This document shows, one piece after another, positions 10,198 to 19,212 of a stretch of DNA of 64,000 nucleotides. Origin of the DNA: a virus. Each line of letters opens with the position of its first letter. Position 1 is the stretch's first letter. The notes under the pieces are model-generated. The model was not told where the DNA came from, made no database searches, and worked only from the letters and a program-made list of their open reading frames with translations. A program made the translations under genes and the position numbers. The stretch lies in the IMG/VR virus record IMGVR_UViG_3300022074_000015, positions 22,371 to 86,370 of that record. One strand, written 5' to 3'.

Positions 10198-10773
10198 ATG
10201 GGTTTTACAAAAGTACTTGGAGCGGGTATATCAACAACTACTAATGTACGTGTCGGAGTTATAACTGCCACAAAATTTGTTGGAGATGGTTCTGGACTGA
10301 ATAATTTACCTAGTAGTGGAATATCTGAAGTGGTTAACGACACCACTCCACAACTTGGTGGAAATTTAGATTTAAATTCAAGTGATGTAACTGGAACAGG
10401 AAATATTAATATTACCGGTAATTACACCGGAACAGGATCTGTTAGTGATTCAATGGGACCTGTTAGAAGACTTGGAACTAACACTCAAAGCACTTCATAC
10501 ACTCTTGTTGCTGGTGATGCTGGAAAGGCAATAATTAGAACTGGAGGAGATATAACTGTCCCTAGTTCTGTTTTTACTGCCGGTGATATGGTCACAATTA
10601 TCAATGATGCAGCAACTAGTGCTAGTGTAAATCAGGGTTCTGGTCTTACAATGTATACTACTTCCGAAGCTGCTACAGGAAATAGAACTTTATCTCAAAG
10701 AGGAGCAGCAACTATTTTATTCACTTCTGCCTCTGTAGCGTACATTTCTGGTTCGGGGATGTCTGGCGTATGA
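10198..10773 (+). CDS. Small fibre protein, first gene of the third cassette
   Basis: 191 residues. It carries the GVITATKFVGDGSGLNNL module near residue 20 and DTTPQLGGNLDLNSSDVTGTG at about 48-68, which is also present in the 14424 product. The C-terminal 100 residues (YTLVAGDAGKAIIRTGG...) look like a compact beta domain found in phage fibres. The TGA stop overlaps the ATG of the glycine-rich gene at 10770 (ATGA), implying translational coupling of the two cassette partners. The function is inferred as fibre shaft or adapter. Confidence 0.65.
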   Translation: MGFTKVLGAGISTTTNVRVGVITATKFVGDGSGLNNLPSSGISEVVNDTTPQLGGNLDLNSSDVTGTGNINITGNYTGTGSVSDSMGPVRRLGTNTQSTSYTLVAGDAGKAIIRTGGDITVPSSVFTAGDMVTIINDAATSASVNQGSGLTMYTTSEAATGNRTLSQRGAATILFTSASVAYISGSGMSGV

Positions 10774-11882
10774 TGCAGCAATTTCTATTTGGTTTGGGTG
10801 ATAATGGTGGAAGTGGTGGAGGTGGGAATCTTTTTAACTTCACGAGTTTTACGTTTCAGACTGCTAACTTGACAGGAAGAACGGGACCTACTAAAACTCA
10901 ACTTTTGAGTCACTATAATACTAGTTCATTTGCTTGGTTAAATAACTCTTCATATTTTGATGTAGACAGCAATGCTCTGGGAGTGCAGATGTTTACAGTT
11001 CCTTCTGATGGAAATTATAGAATTATTTGTGCTGGTGCTTCTGGTGGATATAGTTATGATACCACAAGAGAGAATAGAGTTGGAAGAGGTGCTGAAGTTT
11101 ATGGTGAGTTTTCACTTACTCAAGGGACAATTTTAAGAATAGTTGTAGGTCAGAAAGGTCGTCCAGTCTCAACATCAAATCCTGATGGACCTCTCACTGG
11201 ACAGGCATATAACTCTGGTGGTGGCGGTGGATCTTTTGTATTCTATACATTATCGGATACAGAACCATTAGTCGCGGCAGGAGGTGGAGGTGGTGGTGCC
11301 TATGCTGGACAGAGTGGATATCGTCCTGATGCGGCAACAGACCTAACAGGAAATCCAGGAACTGGTGTAAATAATGAGGGCAATAATACTTTTTCTGGAT
11401 TACTTTCGGGTCAAAATTTAGGATATGGTGGCATTAATATTGTCAGTGGATTGAATCATAGGGGAGGTGGTGGTGCTGGATGGAAAGGTAATGGTTTTGG
11501 AGGACACTCTTTATGTTCCGTCCAGTCTCCTTATCATGTTCAAGGAGGATGGTCTAAATCAAAATCTTTAGACACCAGTAGTTCGACATCTAATGGCGGT
11601 CCATTTATGGGTGGATGGGGAGGAAATAATCAAGCTGGCAATGGTTCTCAGCAAGGCGGATTTGGTGGAGGCGGCGGCGGAACAGGTAGATGTGGTAGTT
11701 GTCAAGCAGGTGGAGGAGGTGGATATACTGGTGGTGGAATTAATACCAGCACAGATAACTCACCTACAAAAGAGGCACTAGCTGGTGGCGGAAATTATGT
11801 TATTTCTTCAGCGTCTAATAGAACATATTCTGGTCTTAGAAATGCAGGTGAGTCTGGATTTGTAAGTATCACTAAATTATAG
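10770..11882 (+). CDS. Glycine-rich adhesin-like protein, paralogue of the 6758 gene
   Basis: 370 residues. From about residue 20 onward it aligns with the 6758 product with few gaps: FTFQTANLTGRTGPTKTQ, VPSDGNYRIICAGASGGY, GQKGRPVSTSNPDGPLTG, GTGRCGSCQAGGGGGYTGGG. The DNA at about 11120-11200 and 7159-7240 differs at only a few, mostly synonymous, positions. Only the extreme N-terminus differs (MMQQFLFGLG versus MIYPNYVKQ), consistent with re-joining of the adhesin to another docking sequence. It starts inside the stop of the preceding gene. The role as a host-binding adhesin is inferred. Confidence 0.7.
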   Translation: MMQQFLFGLGDNGGSGGGGNLFNFTSFTFQTANLTGRTGPTKTQLLSHYNTSSFAWLNNSSYFDVDSNALGVQMFTVPSDGNYRIICAGASGGYSYDTTRENRVGRGAEVYGEFSLTQGTILRIVVGQKGRPVSTSNPDGPLTGQAYNSGGGGGSFVFYTLSDTEPLVAAGGGGGGAYAGQSGYRPDAATDLTGNPGTGVNNEGNNTFSGLLSGQNLGYGGINIVSGLNHRGGGGAGWKGNGFGGHSLCSVQSPYHVQGGWSKSKSLDTSSSTSNGGPFMGGWGGNNQAGNGSQQGGFGGGGGGTGRCGSCQAGGGGGYTGGGINTSTDNSPTKEALAGGGNYVISSASNRTYSGLRNAGESGFVSITKL

Positions 11883-11920
11883 AAACGTCATTATTAAAGA
11901 AATTGGACCATCTTAAACCT

Positions 11921-11928
11921 GATAAATA
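11921..11928 (+). promoter_or_regulatory. T4-type late promoter GATAAATA
   Basis: GATAAATA, seven of eight matches to TATAAATA, 28 nt before the ATG at 11957. Confidence 0.5.
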
Positions 11929-11956
11929 GTCTTAACGAAGGTAATCTTATAATCAG

Positions 11957-13924
11957 ATGCCCCTTATTGGAAATCCCTATGTTATAGGGGACACTACAGG
12001 CAACTTTAAATTACTTGATGATGTATCGTCGTATACTCTGGCGTTTAACCCAGCTTCGGCGTTATCCATTGGTGCAGATACTTTAACCTTTAATGACCAT
12101 AGATTTATTACTGGGCAGAGGGTTGTATATAATAATGGTGGCGGAAATAATATTGGAGGTCTCACTTCTGGAACTGCTTATTTTGTAATTAATAATGATC
12201 TAGATTCAATTAAGTTAGCGGCATCACATAATGATGCACTCAGTAGTACCTCTATAAATCTTACAACAGGTAGTTCTGGAACTAATCATTCTTTATCTTT
12301 GGGATTTGATGGTTTCAATACCAAGTTTAGAGCAACTTTTAATGATGGTATAAAGGCAAAAATAAATGCTGCCGCTCAGATAATAATAAGTATTAATGGT
12401 GTTTTACAAAAACCGTATGCAACCTCAACTCCACCTGATGGATATGCGGTAGAACACCCAAGTGTTATTGTATTTTCAACAGCACCAGTAAGCTCTGATG
12501 TTTTCTGGGGAAATATAATTGCTAATAGTTTCCCAACTTATGATGTTACCGATCATCGTATTGATAACTTTGTTGGCAATAACACACTTACTGATTTTAA
12601 TCTTTCTGCTTCACCACCTAACAATCAAAGTCTTTTAGTTACCATTGATGGTGTAGTTCAGTCTCCATCTGATACTACTACAACAAGAGATTATCAAGTT
12701 ATTGGTAGTGTATTAGTATTCAATACACCACCTTCAAATAGCGTTAAAATAGAAGTTAGGCACCTTGGATTTGTTGGTGCAGTATCCAGTAATGTTACTG
12801 GTTTCTACGGAAGAACTGGTAATGTAGGACTGAATACCTCAGATAACATTGAGGTATTAACCGCCAAGATTGGCACCGGAACTACATTTACTGAAGATCT
12901 TGTAGTTCAAGGTGATGCTAGAGTAACTGGTATATTAACTATTGGAACAGGAACTATTGTTCTTGATGGTGACAATAATAATATAAATGTTGGAACAGCA
13001 CTTACATTATCACACTCTAATGGAGTTTTAGTTGGTAGTTCTAATCTTCACACCACTGGTCTTGAGATTCAGGATCTAAACGTTGGTGGCACTGCCAATT
13101 TCAATGGTCCTACAAACTTTAATAATTCTGTTAATCTTGATGATGTAGATATTGATGGTCAGTTAGATGTCGACCACATTAGTGTTTCTGGTGTATCTAC
13201 ATTTACTGGACTTGCTGAATTTAGTAGTGGTATATCAGTAACAGGAAACGCATCATTTGCCAATAATGTTAATATTGCTGGTGTATTAACTTACGAAGAT
13301 GTTACCAACATTGATGCTGTTGGTGTTATCACTGCTCGAAGTGACTTGATTGTTGGTGGTAATTTTTCATCTGTCGGTATATCTACACTAGCATCTTCTG
13401 GTGGTATTACTACAACTGGTGGTGATTTATTTGTAGGCGGTAATGTTTCTACAGCCGGAACTGTAACTGCTTTTGAGTATAGAAAATCTGATGGTTCATT
13501 AGTAAGTGGTTCGATTGGTATACAATCAGCAGGACAACTTATAGGAACAGGCGTTACAACGTTAAACTTTATTGGCGTAGGTAACACATTCAAATTTAAT
13601 GAAGCAACAAAAACACTTGATGTAAGTATTTCTGGTGGCGGTGGTGGTGGTTCAATTAGTATCAGCACTGAAGCACCTCAAACTCCAGAGGCTGGTGATT
13701 TATGGTATAGTCCTGATTATGGTAGAATTTTTATATATTATGATGAAAGTGAAGTTGGATATGGAACAGATGCTCAATGGATTGATGCCGCACCATTTAA
13801 TATGCCACCGCCTGATGGTAGAAATTTAACTATCGGCAGACGTACTGGTGCCAAAGTTATAAGTGTTGTTGGTATAGGTCTTTCTATCTTCACACGCATT
13901 GGTATTGGCACTGCTAGCTTCTAA
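11957..13924 (+). CDS. Multi-module long fibre protein
   Basis: 655 residues. An H-x-F-x-T-G-Q-x-V module lies near residue 52, then two copies of an F-x-G-N-x-T-x-F...I-x-G-V-x-Q-x-P domain (about 115-270) that is also found at the N-termini of the 14424 and 26587 products. A middle shaft of GxIxTGT repeats follows and includes LTYEDVTNIDAVGVITAR. The C-terminus has a GGGGGGS run, a GDLWYSPDYGRIFIYYDE segment and ends LTIGRRTGAKVISVV, similar to the end of the 24933 product. It is a mosaic of modules used by several neighbours, and is inferred to be a long or side tail fibre. Confidence 0.65.
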   Translation: MPLIGNPYVIGDTTGNFKLLDDVSSYTLAFNPASALSIGADTLTFNDHRFITGQRVVYNNGGGNNIGGLTSGTAYFVINNDLDSIKLAASHNDALSSTSINLTTGSSGTNHSLSLGFDGFNTKFRATFNDGIKAKINAAAQIIISINGVLQKPYATSTPPDGYAVEHPSVIVFSTAPVSSDVFWGNIIANSFPTYDVTDHRIDNFVGNNTLTDFNLSASPPNNQSLLVTIDGVVQSPSDTTTTRDYQVIGSVLVFNTPPSNSVKIEVRHLGFVGAVSSNVTGFYGRTGNVGLNTSDNIEVLTAKIGTGTTFTEDLVVQGDARVTGILTIGTGTIVLDGDNNNINVGTALTLSHSNGVLVGSSNLHTTGLEIQDLNVGGTANFNGPTNFNNSVNLDDVDIDGQLDVDHISVSGVSTFTGLAEFSSGISVTGNASFANNVNIAGVLTYEDVTNIDAVGVITARSDLIVGGNFSSVGISTLASSGGITTTGGDLFVGGNVSTAGTVTAFEYRKSDGSLVSGSIGIQSAGQLIGTGVTTLNFIGVGNTFKFNEATKTLDVSISGGGGGGSISISTEAPQTPEAGDLWYSPDYGRIFIYYDESEVGYGTDAQWIDAAPFNMPPPDGRNLTIGRRTGAKVISVVGIGLSIFTRIGIGTASF

Positions 13925-13927
13925 ATA
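13920..13927 (+). promoter_or_regulatory. T4-type late promoter TCTAAATA
   Basis: TCTAAATA, overlapping the stop of the preceding gene and 21 nt before the ATG at 13949; the CTAAATA variant recurs before several structural genes here. Confidence 0.45.
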
Positions 13928-13948
13928 AATCATAAGGTAACGTAGAAA

Positions 13949-14380
13949 ATGGCGAATCAAATCCCTCTGGTTTTTAATAATACAGTTAATCAGATACAAG
14001 AGCTTCCTGCACTGGACAATCTTGACTTGACTGGTTGTGGGATTAGTGGTGCAACCAATATCGCTGCTAGTGGAACCATAACTGCTGGTGATTTTAATAC
14101 TACATCTGATGAAAAGTTAAAGGATGATGTAAAGATTATAGAAGGATCATTAGATAAAGTAATTCAGATAAATGGAGTTTCATTTAAGTGGAAAGATAAT
14201 GGTGAAGAGTGTTTAGGTGTTATCGCTCAGAATATAGAAGAGGTATTTCCACAACTTGTAAAAGAAGGTGAGGATCACAAGACTGTAAATTATAATGGAT
14301 TGATTGGTGTGTTGATTGAAGCAGTAAAAGAACTTTCTGATGAGGTTAAAGAACTCAAAGAAAGATTGGATGAAAAATAA
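13949..14380 (+). CDS. Short fibre protein with S74 intramolecular chaperone domain
   Basis: 143 residues. A short N-terminal leader (MANQIPLVFNNTVNQIQEL, shared in form with the 25511 product) is followed by a few fibre residues and then a full peptidase S74 domain. It has TSDEKLKDD at residues 52-60, GVSFKWKD, LGVIAQNIEEVFPQLV, VNYNGLIGVLIEAVKEL and a C-terminal coiled coil. In this family the chaperone helps fibre trimers fold and often cleaves itself just before the Ser (Ser53 here). The mature part would then be only about 52 residues, unusually small. It may supply the chaperone in trans or cap a fibre; that is inference. Confidence 0.8.
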   Translation: MANQIPLVFNNTVNQIQELPALDNLDLTGCGISGATNIAASGTITAGDFNTTSDEKLKDDVKIIEGSLDKVIQINGVSFKWKDNGEECLGVIAQNIEEVFPQLVKEGEDHKTVNYNGLIGVLIEAVKELSDEVKELKERLDEK

Positions 14381-14389
14381 TCATCTAAT

Positions 14390-14397
14390 CATAAATA
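14390..14397 (+). promoter_or_regulatory. T4-type late promoter CATAAATA
   Basis: CATAAATA, seven of eight matches to TATAAATA, 26 nt before the GTG start at 14424. Confidence 0.55.
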
Positions 14398-14423
14398 CCG
14401 AAATAAGGGGGTAGTATAATACT

Positions 14424-15503
14424 GTGGCTCTAAATTTTCCCACCAGTCCAACTGTAGATCAAGTATATCACGATAGCGGTTCTGGTTTCGCTTACAAGTG
14501 GAATGGCACAGTATGGCAAAGCCATAACCCATTTAATAAGGTACAAATAAAAAAGATAGATGATATTTCATCTCAATTTGACGGTAATACCACATCATTT
14601 ACTATATTATCTTCAGGAAATGCTGTAGCAGCATCTTCTGAATCAATAAGAGTGGTCCTTGGCGGTATTGTTCAAGATCCTGGAGCAGATTATAGTGCCT
14701 CTGGATCAACAATAACTTTTGCCACAGCTCCAATATTTGGATTAACTTTTTCTGCTGTATTAAATTCTAGTCCAGTTACTTTTGAAACATATACTGATGG
14801 TTCAATAGCACCATCTAAACTTTCAACCGGCAGACCGAACTGGAATACTAACGGTGATCTCCAAGTTTACGCTGGATTAACTGCAGGATCGATTACAGTT
14901 AGTACCGGTGCCACCATCAATGGATTGACTTACCCTACAACTGATGGAACACCAAACCAAATATTATTCACTGATGGATCTGGAAATTTAAATTTTGGAG
15001 AAGTATCTGGTGCATTCCTTTCATCAATTGTTGGTGATACTACACCACAACTTGGTGGAAATTTGGATGTTAATGGTAATGATATTACTGGAACTGGTAA
15101 TGTATCCATAACAGGTGATATTACATTAACCGGTGATGCCAGTATTTCTGGTGATGCTAGTATTTCTGGTGGAGTCAATATTACAGGTGTTGTTACTGCC
15201 ACTGATTTTAACAGTTCATCAGATATTAATTTAAAGGATAATGTTTCTCCAATTGATGATCCATTGATGAAGATTATGTCTATAAGTGGTGTTACTTTTG
15301 ATTGGAAGGATACTGGAAAGTCTTCAGTTGGAGTTATTGCTCAAGAAGTTGAGGGTATACTTCCACAATTAATTGGAGAGTCTGATGGAAATAAAACAGT
15401 AAATTATAATGGACTGGTTGGATTGCTAGTAGAAGCAGTTAAGAATCTGACAATGGAAGTTGAACATCTACGAGAAGAATTAAGGGACAGTATAAATAAA
15501 TAA
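14424..15503 (+). CDS. Fibre protein with C-terminal S74 chaperone domain, GTG start
   Basis: 359 residues from a GTG start; the N-terminus ALNFPTSPTVDQVYHDSGSGFAYKWNGTVWQS is a common fibre opening. Next comes the DDISSQFDG...VVLGGIVQDPGADY domain shared with the 26587 and 11957 products, then a shaft with DTTPQLGGNLDVNGNDITGTG and short SGDASISGDASISGG repeats. The S74 domain starts near SSDINLKDN (probable cleavage Ser266), with GVTFDWKD and GVIAQEVEGILPQLI. It is inferred to be a trimeric tail fibre matured by its own chaperone domain. Confidence 0.8.
   Translation: MALNFPTSPTVDQVYHDSGSGFAYKWNGTVWQSHNPFNKVQIKKIDDISSQFDGNTTSFTILSSGNAVAASSESIRVVLGGIVQDPGADYSASGSTITFATAPIFGLTFSAVLNSSPVTFETYTDGSIAPSKLSTGRPNWNTNGDLQVYAGLTAGSITVSTGATINGLTYPTTDGTPNQILFTDGSGNLNFGEVSGAFLSSIVGDTTPQLGGNLDVNGNDITGTGNVSITGDITLTGDASISGDASISGGVNITGVVTATDFNSSSDINLKDNVSPIDDPLMKIMSISGVTFDWKDTGKSSVGVIAQEVEGILPQLIGESDGNKTVNYNGLVGLLVEAVKNLTMEVEHLREELRDSINK
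15491..15498 (+). promoter_or_regulatory. Perfect T4-type late promoter TATAAATA
   Basis: Exact TATAAATA inside the last codons of the 14424 gene, 32 nt before the ATG at 15530. Confidence 0.65.
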
Positions 15504-15529
15504 AATAACCGCCGAGTGTATTCACGAAG

Positions 15530-15928
15530 ATGGCAATTAAAGTAGGAGGAGTTACCGTCATTGATGACGGTAAAAATATATCCAACATAGCTGGTGGTGC
15601 TATCACAGGTATTCAGTCTGGAGGGACTGCTATCGGTGCTGGTGCCACCACTTTAAATTTTACTGGAAGTGGTAACGAAGTTACTTACAATTCTGGAACA
15701 AATACTATTGACATCACCATCGCTGGAAGCGGTGGAGGTGGTGGCGGCGGAGGTGGCGGCGGTGCTGCCGGAATACGCACTGAAGTTGCCTATTCAAACG
15801 CAGCAACTATCACCTCTGATTTAGATTTAAGTGTAAATGATACTAATTACTTTATGGCTGGACCAATTAATATTGCTAGTGGGGTCCAGATAAATGTTGG
15901 TGCTGGAAGCACATTTAGAATTGTCTGA
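15530..15928 (+). CDS. Small fibre protein with poly-Gly linker
   Basis: 132 residues. The start MAIKVGGVTVIDDGKNISNI is a widespread phage fibre opening. A beta segment ending NTIDITIAGSGGGGG leads into a run of about ten Gly (roughly residues 64-77), then TEVAYSNAATITSDLDLSVNDTNYFMAGPINIASGV, a compact C-terminal strand-rich domain. The overall plan resembles the 7953 product (module, Gly run, small C-terminal domain). Probably a short fibre or adapter; nothing catalytic is visible. Only about 20 nt separate it from the first gene of the four-paralogue array. Confidence 0.6.
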   Translation: MAIKVGGVTVIDDGKNISNIAGGAITGIQSGGTAIGAGATTLNFTGSGNEVTYNSGTNTIDITIAGSGGGGGGGGGGGAAGIRTEVAYSNAATITSDLDLSVNDTNYFMAGPINIASGVQINVGAGSTFRIV

Positions 15929-15949
15929 AAAAAATTATTAAAAAGAAAA

Positions 15950-17584
15950 ATGTCAAGAATTAACGTAAATACTATTTCTGGTATTGGTGGAACATTTGTT
16001 ACCCTTCTTCATGGTGCGACAGGTGATGCATCTCGACTTACTTTCCCACCTACCACCATCGCATTCACCCCCGATATTTTAAGCACTAGTGCTGAAATTA
16101 ATACAAATATCGTCTTCACTTTTAATCAAAACATTGAGTTTTTTGGGACACCAGGAGATATTGAAATTAGACAAGGTTCCGCTAGTGGATCATTAATTGA
16201 AACTTTTGAAACAGGAACATCATCCAGACTTTCTATTTCTGCCAATACTCTTACTATAGATCCAACGAGTAACTTATTGCATGAAACAACTTATTATGTG
16301 ATTTTACCTCCTGTTGGTATTGCTAATACTCTTAATGCTTTATATTCTGGTAGTGAAAGTTATAATTTTACAACTAAAGTAAACGAGTATACAGTTACCG
16401 GTGCCCAAAATTCATTCTCTAGATTAGATCCCGGTTCACCAACCGGATACTACAAGTATCATGTATTTACAGGTACAACAACATTTACAGTTAACAAACC
16501 AGCAGCTGAGGCTGTTGATTTATCGTGGATGTTGATTGGTGGTGGTGGTTCAGGTGGAGCCGGTTACAGTCCTTCGAATGTAGGTGGCGGCGGCGGCGGT
16601 GCCGGTGGTGTCAAAAATGGAACCGGACCAACACTCAACCTTCCTGGACCAGCTACTTATATATTCACCCAAGGTGGTGGTGGTTCTATGACTACCAATA
16701 ATCCAACTCCATCAACTGATGGTACTGGTAGCACATTAGCAACCCCTGGTGGATCAGTAAAAGAATCTGTTCTTGGTGGTGGAGGTGGAGGTGGATATCC
16801 TTTCCCTAGCCCCACATATGTAAATGGAAGACCTGGTGCTTCTGGAGGTGGTTCTGGAGGCGGCGATCACCCTCAAGATGGACCACAAATTCATCCACAA
16901 TGGCCTGGGAGAGGGTTCTCAAGTCCACCATCGGTAGCAGGTGGCAGCGGAACATCTGGTCAAGGTAATAGTGGTGGAAAAGGAGCAACAGGATATTGTC
17001 CAAATTTAAGTTCTCCTCGGTGGTTCTCTGGCGGCGGCGGTGGAGGCGCTGGTGGTTCAGGTAATAATGCAACTTTTCCATCTAGGTATCAACCAACGCA
17101 GTGGCCTAGCTACAGCCAACCACCACAGTATCCTGGTTGGAAATGTTTTGGTGGAGATGGTGGAGCTGGTAAACCAATTCCTGCGTTTAATGGTCCTAAT
17201 TTATTAGGGAGTATGCCAATACCAGCGTTCCCATTAGATTTTCTTTTGAATACTCACAATACTGGTGTTGGACCTAGCGGATATTATGGTGGCGGAGGTG
17301 GCGGTGGGTCTTGTAGTCCTACCTATTTGTCAAATGCCGGTAACGGCGGATATGGTGGCGGCGGACATGGTTCTTACATAAGAACTCCTGGTAATTATGT
17401 ACCTACACCATTTTTACCTAGTTGGCCAACTCCATCTCCAACTAACAATACTTCTAGACCCGGATACCAGTATTCTGGCGGTGGAGGAGGAGGCGGTCCA
17501 TCTCCAAACAATTATCAATATGTTGGAAATGGTGGATCTGGTGTTTTCATGATTCGTCATGCTGTGCCTGAATCTTTAAGTTGA
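15950..17584 (+). CDS. Ig-like plus glycine-rich adhesin, array member 1 of 4
   Basis: 544 residues. The N-terminal tag is MSRINVNTISGIGGTFV. Residues about 35-140 form an SbsA/Big_5-type Ig-like domain (IAFTPDI...INTNIVFTFNQNIEFFG, TLTIDPTSNLLHETTYYVILP, YNFTTK). A TGYYKYHVFTGTTTFTV strand leads into a long region of (G)5-7 runs alternating with Pro/Asn/Tyr-rich loops. The C-terminus GGSGVFMIRHAVP is the signature end of Gly_rich_2-type proteins. Three further paralogues follow directly. The probable role is a surface-exposed virion adhesin built on packed poly-glycine helices, by analogy with glycine-rich adhesins of some T4-like phages. The function is inferred. Confidence 0.7.
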   Translation: MSRINVNTISGIGGTFVTLLHGATGDASRLTFPPTTIAFTPDILSTSAEINTNIVFTFNQNIEFFGTPGDIEIRQGSASGSLIETFETGTSSRLSISANTLTIDPTSNLLHETTYYVILPPVGIANTLNALYSGSESYNFTTKVNEYTVTGAQNSFSRLDPGSPTGYYKYHVFTGTTTFTVNKPAAEAVDLSWMLIGGGGSGGAGYSPSNVGGGGGGAGGVKNGTGPTLNLPGPATYIFTQGGGGSMTTNNPTPSTDGTGSTLATPGGSVKESVLGGGGGGGYPFPSPTYVNGRPGASGGGSGGGDHPQDGPQIHPQWPGRGFSSPPSVAGGSGTSGQGNSGGKGATGYCPNLSSPRWFSGGGGGGAGGSGNNATFPSRYQPTQWPSYSQPPQYPGWKCFGGDGGAGKPIPAFNGPNLLGSMPIPAFPLDFLLNTHNTGVGPSGYYGGGGGGGSCSPTYLSNAGNGGYGGGGHGSYIRTPGNYVPTPFLPSWPTPSPTNNTSRPGYQYSGGGGGGGPSPNNYQYVGNGGSGVFMIRHAVPESLS

Positions 17585-17594
17585 GGTATAATTT

Positions 17595-19205
17595 ATGTCT
17601 AATATAACTGTAACTAATATTTCTGGACTTAGCAGTTCATCTGTTTACTTTGAGCATGGTATCGCTGGTGATGGATTTGCTTTGTCTTTTTCTCCGGAGG
17701 TCTTAAGTTTTTCTCCGGTACCAAATTCTATTGATCAAAATCAACTTACAAATATTAATATAGTTTTTGATCAACCTATTCAATTTTCATTAACAGATCC
17801 TGGAGTAATTCAATTAAGGAGTAATAGTGCTAATGGATCTTTAATTGAATCTTTCAATACACAAAATCCTGGATCTCAACTTACTATTACACAAACTAAT
17901 GTTGCTGATGATACTCTTACAATCAATCCAATAAGTCAATTACCAGATGATACCAACGTATTTGTTGTAATACCTAACGTTGGTATTGCTAATACATTTG
18001 GTGGTTTGTATAAGGGTACAGACAAGTATTCATTTAAGACTTTACAGGCACCTTTAAACGCAACTGGTGGAACATACGCATTTAGTCAATCCAATGGTTC
18101 ATCACCAACCGGATACTTTAAGTATCATGTATTTGTAGGGACTGGTTCATTGAATATGAATGTTCCTATGAAATCATGTCCAACTTTTAATTTAATATGT
18201 GTTGCTGGTGGTGGATCTGGTGGTCCCGGATACAGTCCCACTAATGTCGGCGGTGGCGGCGGTGGAGCTGGTGGTGTTATTTCCGGTAGTAAACCTCAAT
18301 TAGCTGAAATTCCTGCTGGTAATCATATAATCACTATTGGTGGTGGTGGATCAAATAGTCCAGCCACTGAATCATATCCAGGCAATCCATCATCTTTTGG
18401 TGATATATTTGAATCTATAGGTGGTGGTGCTGGTGGAAATGGACCCACCCCATATCGTAGGCTCGTAGGTGGTGATGGTGGATCTGGTGGTGGAGGAGCT
18501 GGATCATATCAATATGAATGGGCACAACAATATAATCCTCCTCAACCTTTTCCTCAAAGAGGTCATGCGGTTTTTGCTGGTGGAAAAGGTGGTACTGGTC
18601 AAGGATATCCTGGTGGACATGGGTGGAAAGGACATACACAACCTCAACCCCAGATGGGTGCTGGCGGCGGCGGTGGAGGCGCTGGCTATCAGGGTACTAA
18701 CGCATCAGGTCCAAGCTATGGACCCTCCAATGGATATCCATATCCAAACTATGGTTTCCATCCACTTTGGCATGGACAAGGTGGACCTGGTGGTCAGGGT
18801 AGAGCTGAGCCTGTGTTTAACTCTCCTAATATAATGCCAGGAGCAACAGGATTACCTACCAAGTGGTCAAGTGAAGTAGGTCCATCAGGTTATTATGGTG
18901 GAGGAGGTGGAGGAGGATGCCCCAATAATGCTAATTATCTTCATGCTGGTAACGGTGGCGCTGGTGGTGGTGGACATGGTAGCGCGAACCACTATCCATA
19001 TCCAAACTATCCTCCCACTTCATATCATGGCAACAATTTTGCTCCCGAATTTCCAAATAACAGAGAACAAACTGAAAGTGGCACAGAGCACACTGGTGGT
19101 GGTGGCGGTGGATCTGGAGCCACACATTATTCCAATTATTCTGGTGGTTCTGGTGGATCTGGTATTGTTATCATTAGATATTCAATCCCTTCAACTTTAG
19201 CTTAA
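17595..19205 (+). CDS. Ig-like plus glycine-rich adhesin, array member 2 of 4
   Basis: 536 residues with the same order as member 1: tag MSNITVTNISGLSSSSV, Ig-like domain (FSPVPNSIDQNQLTNINIVFDQPIQF, LTINPISQLPDDTNVFVVIP, YSFKT), TGYFKYHVFVGTGSL, glycine-rich region and the end GGSGIVIIRYSIPSTLA. Loop sequences between Gly runs (PYPNYGFHPLWHGQGG, PYPNYPPTSYHG) differ from the paralogues, as expected for a diversified binding surface. It starts 10 nt after member 1 with no late promoter of its own, so it is probably co-transcribed. Confidence 0.7.
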   Translation: MSNITVTNISGLSSSSVYFEHGIAGDGFALSFSPEVLSFSPVPNSIDQNQLTNINIVFDQPIQFSLTDPGVIQLRSNSANGSLIESFNTQNPGSQLTITQTNVADDTLTINPISQLPDDTNVFVVIPNVGIANTFGGLYKGTDKYSFKTLQAPLNATGGTYAFSQSNGSSPTGYFKYHVFVGTGSLNMNVPMKSCPTFNLICVAGGGSGGPGYSPTNVGGGGGGAGGVISGSKPQLAEIPAGNHIITIGGGGSNSPATESYPGNPSSFGDIFESIGGGAGGNGPTPYRRLVGGDGGSGGGGAGSYQYEWAQQYNPPQPFPQRGHAVFAGGKGGTGQGYPGGHGWKGHTQPQPQMGAGGGGGGAGYQGTNASGPSYGPSNGYPYPNYGFHPLWHGQGGPGGQGRAEPVFNSPNIMPGATGLPTKWSSEVGPSGYYGGGGGGGCPNNANYLHAGNGGAGGGGHGSANHYPYPNYPPTSYHGNNFAPEFPNNREQTESGTEHTGGGGGGSGATHYSNYSGGSGGSGIVIIRYSIPSTLA

Positions 19206-19212
19206 TTTAAAA

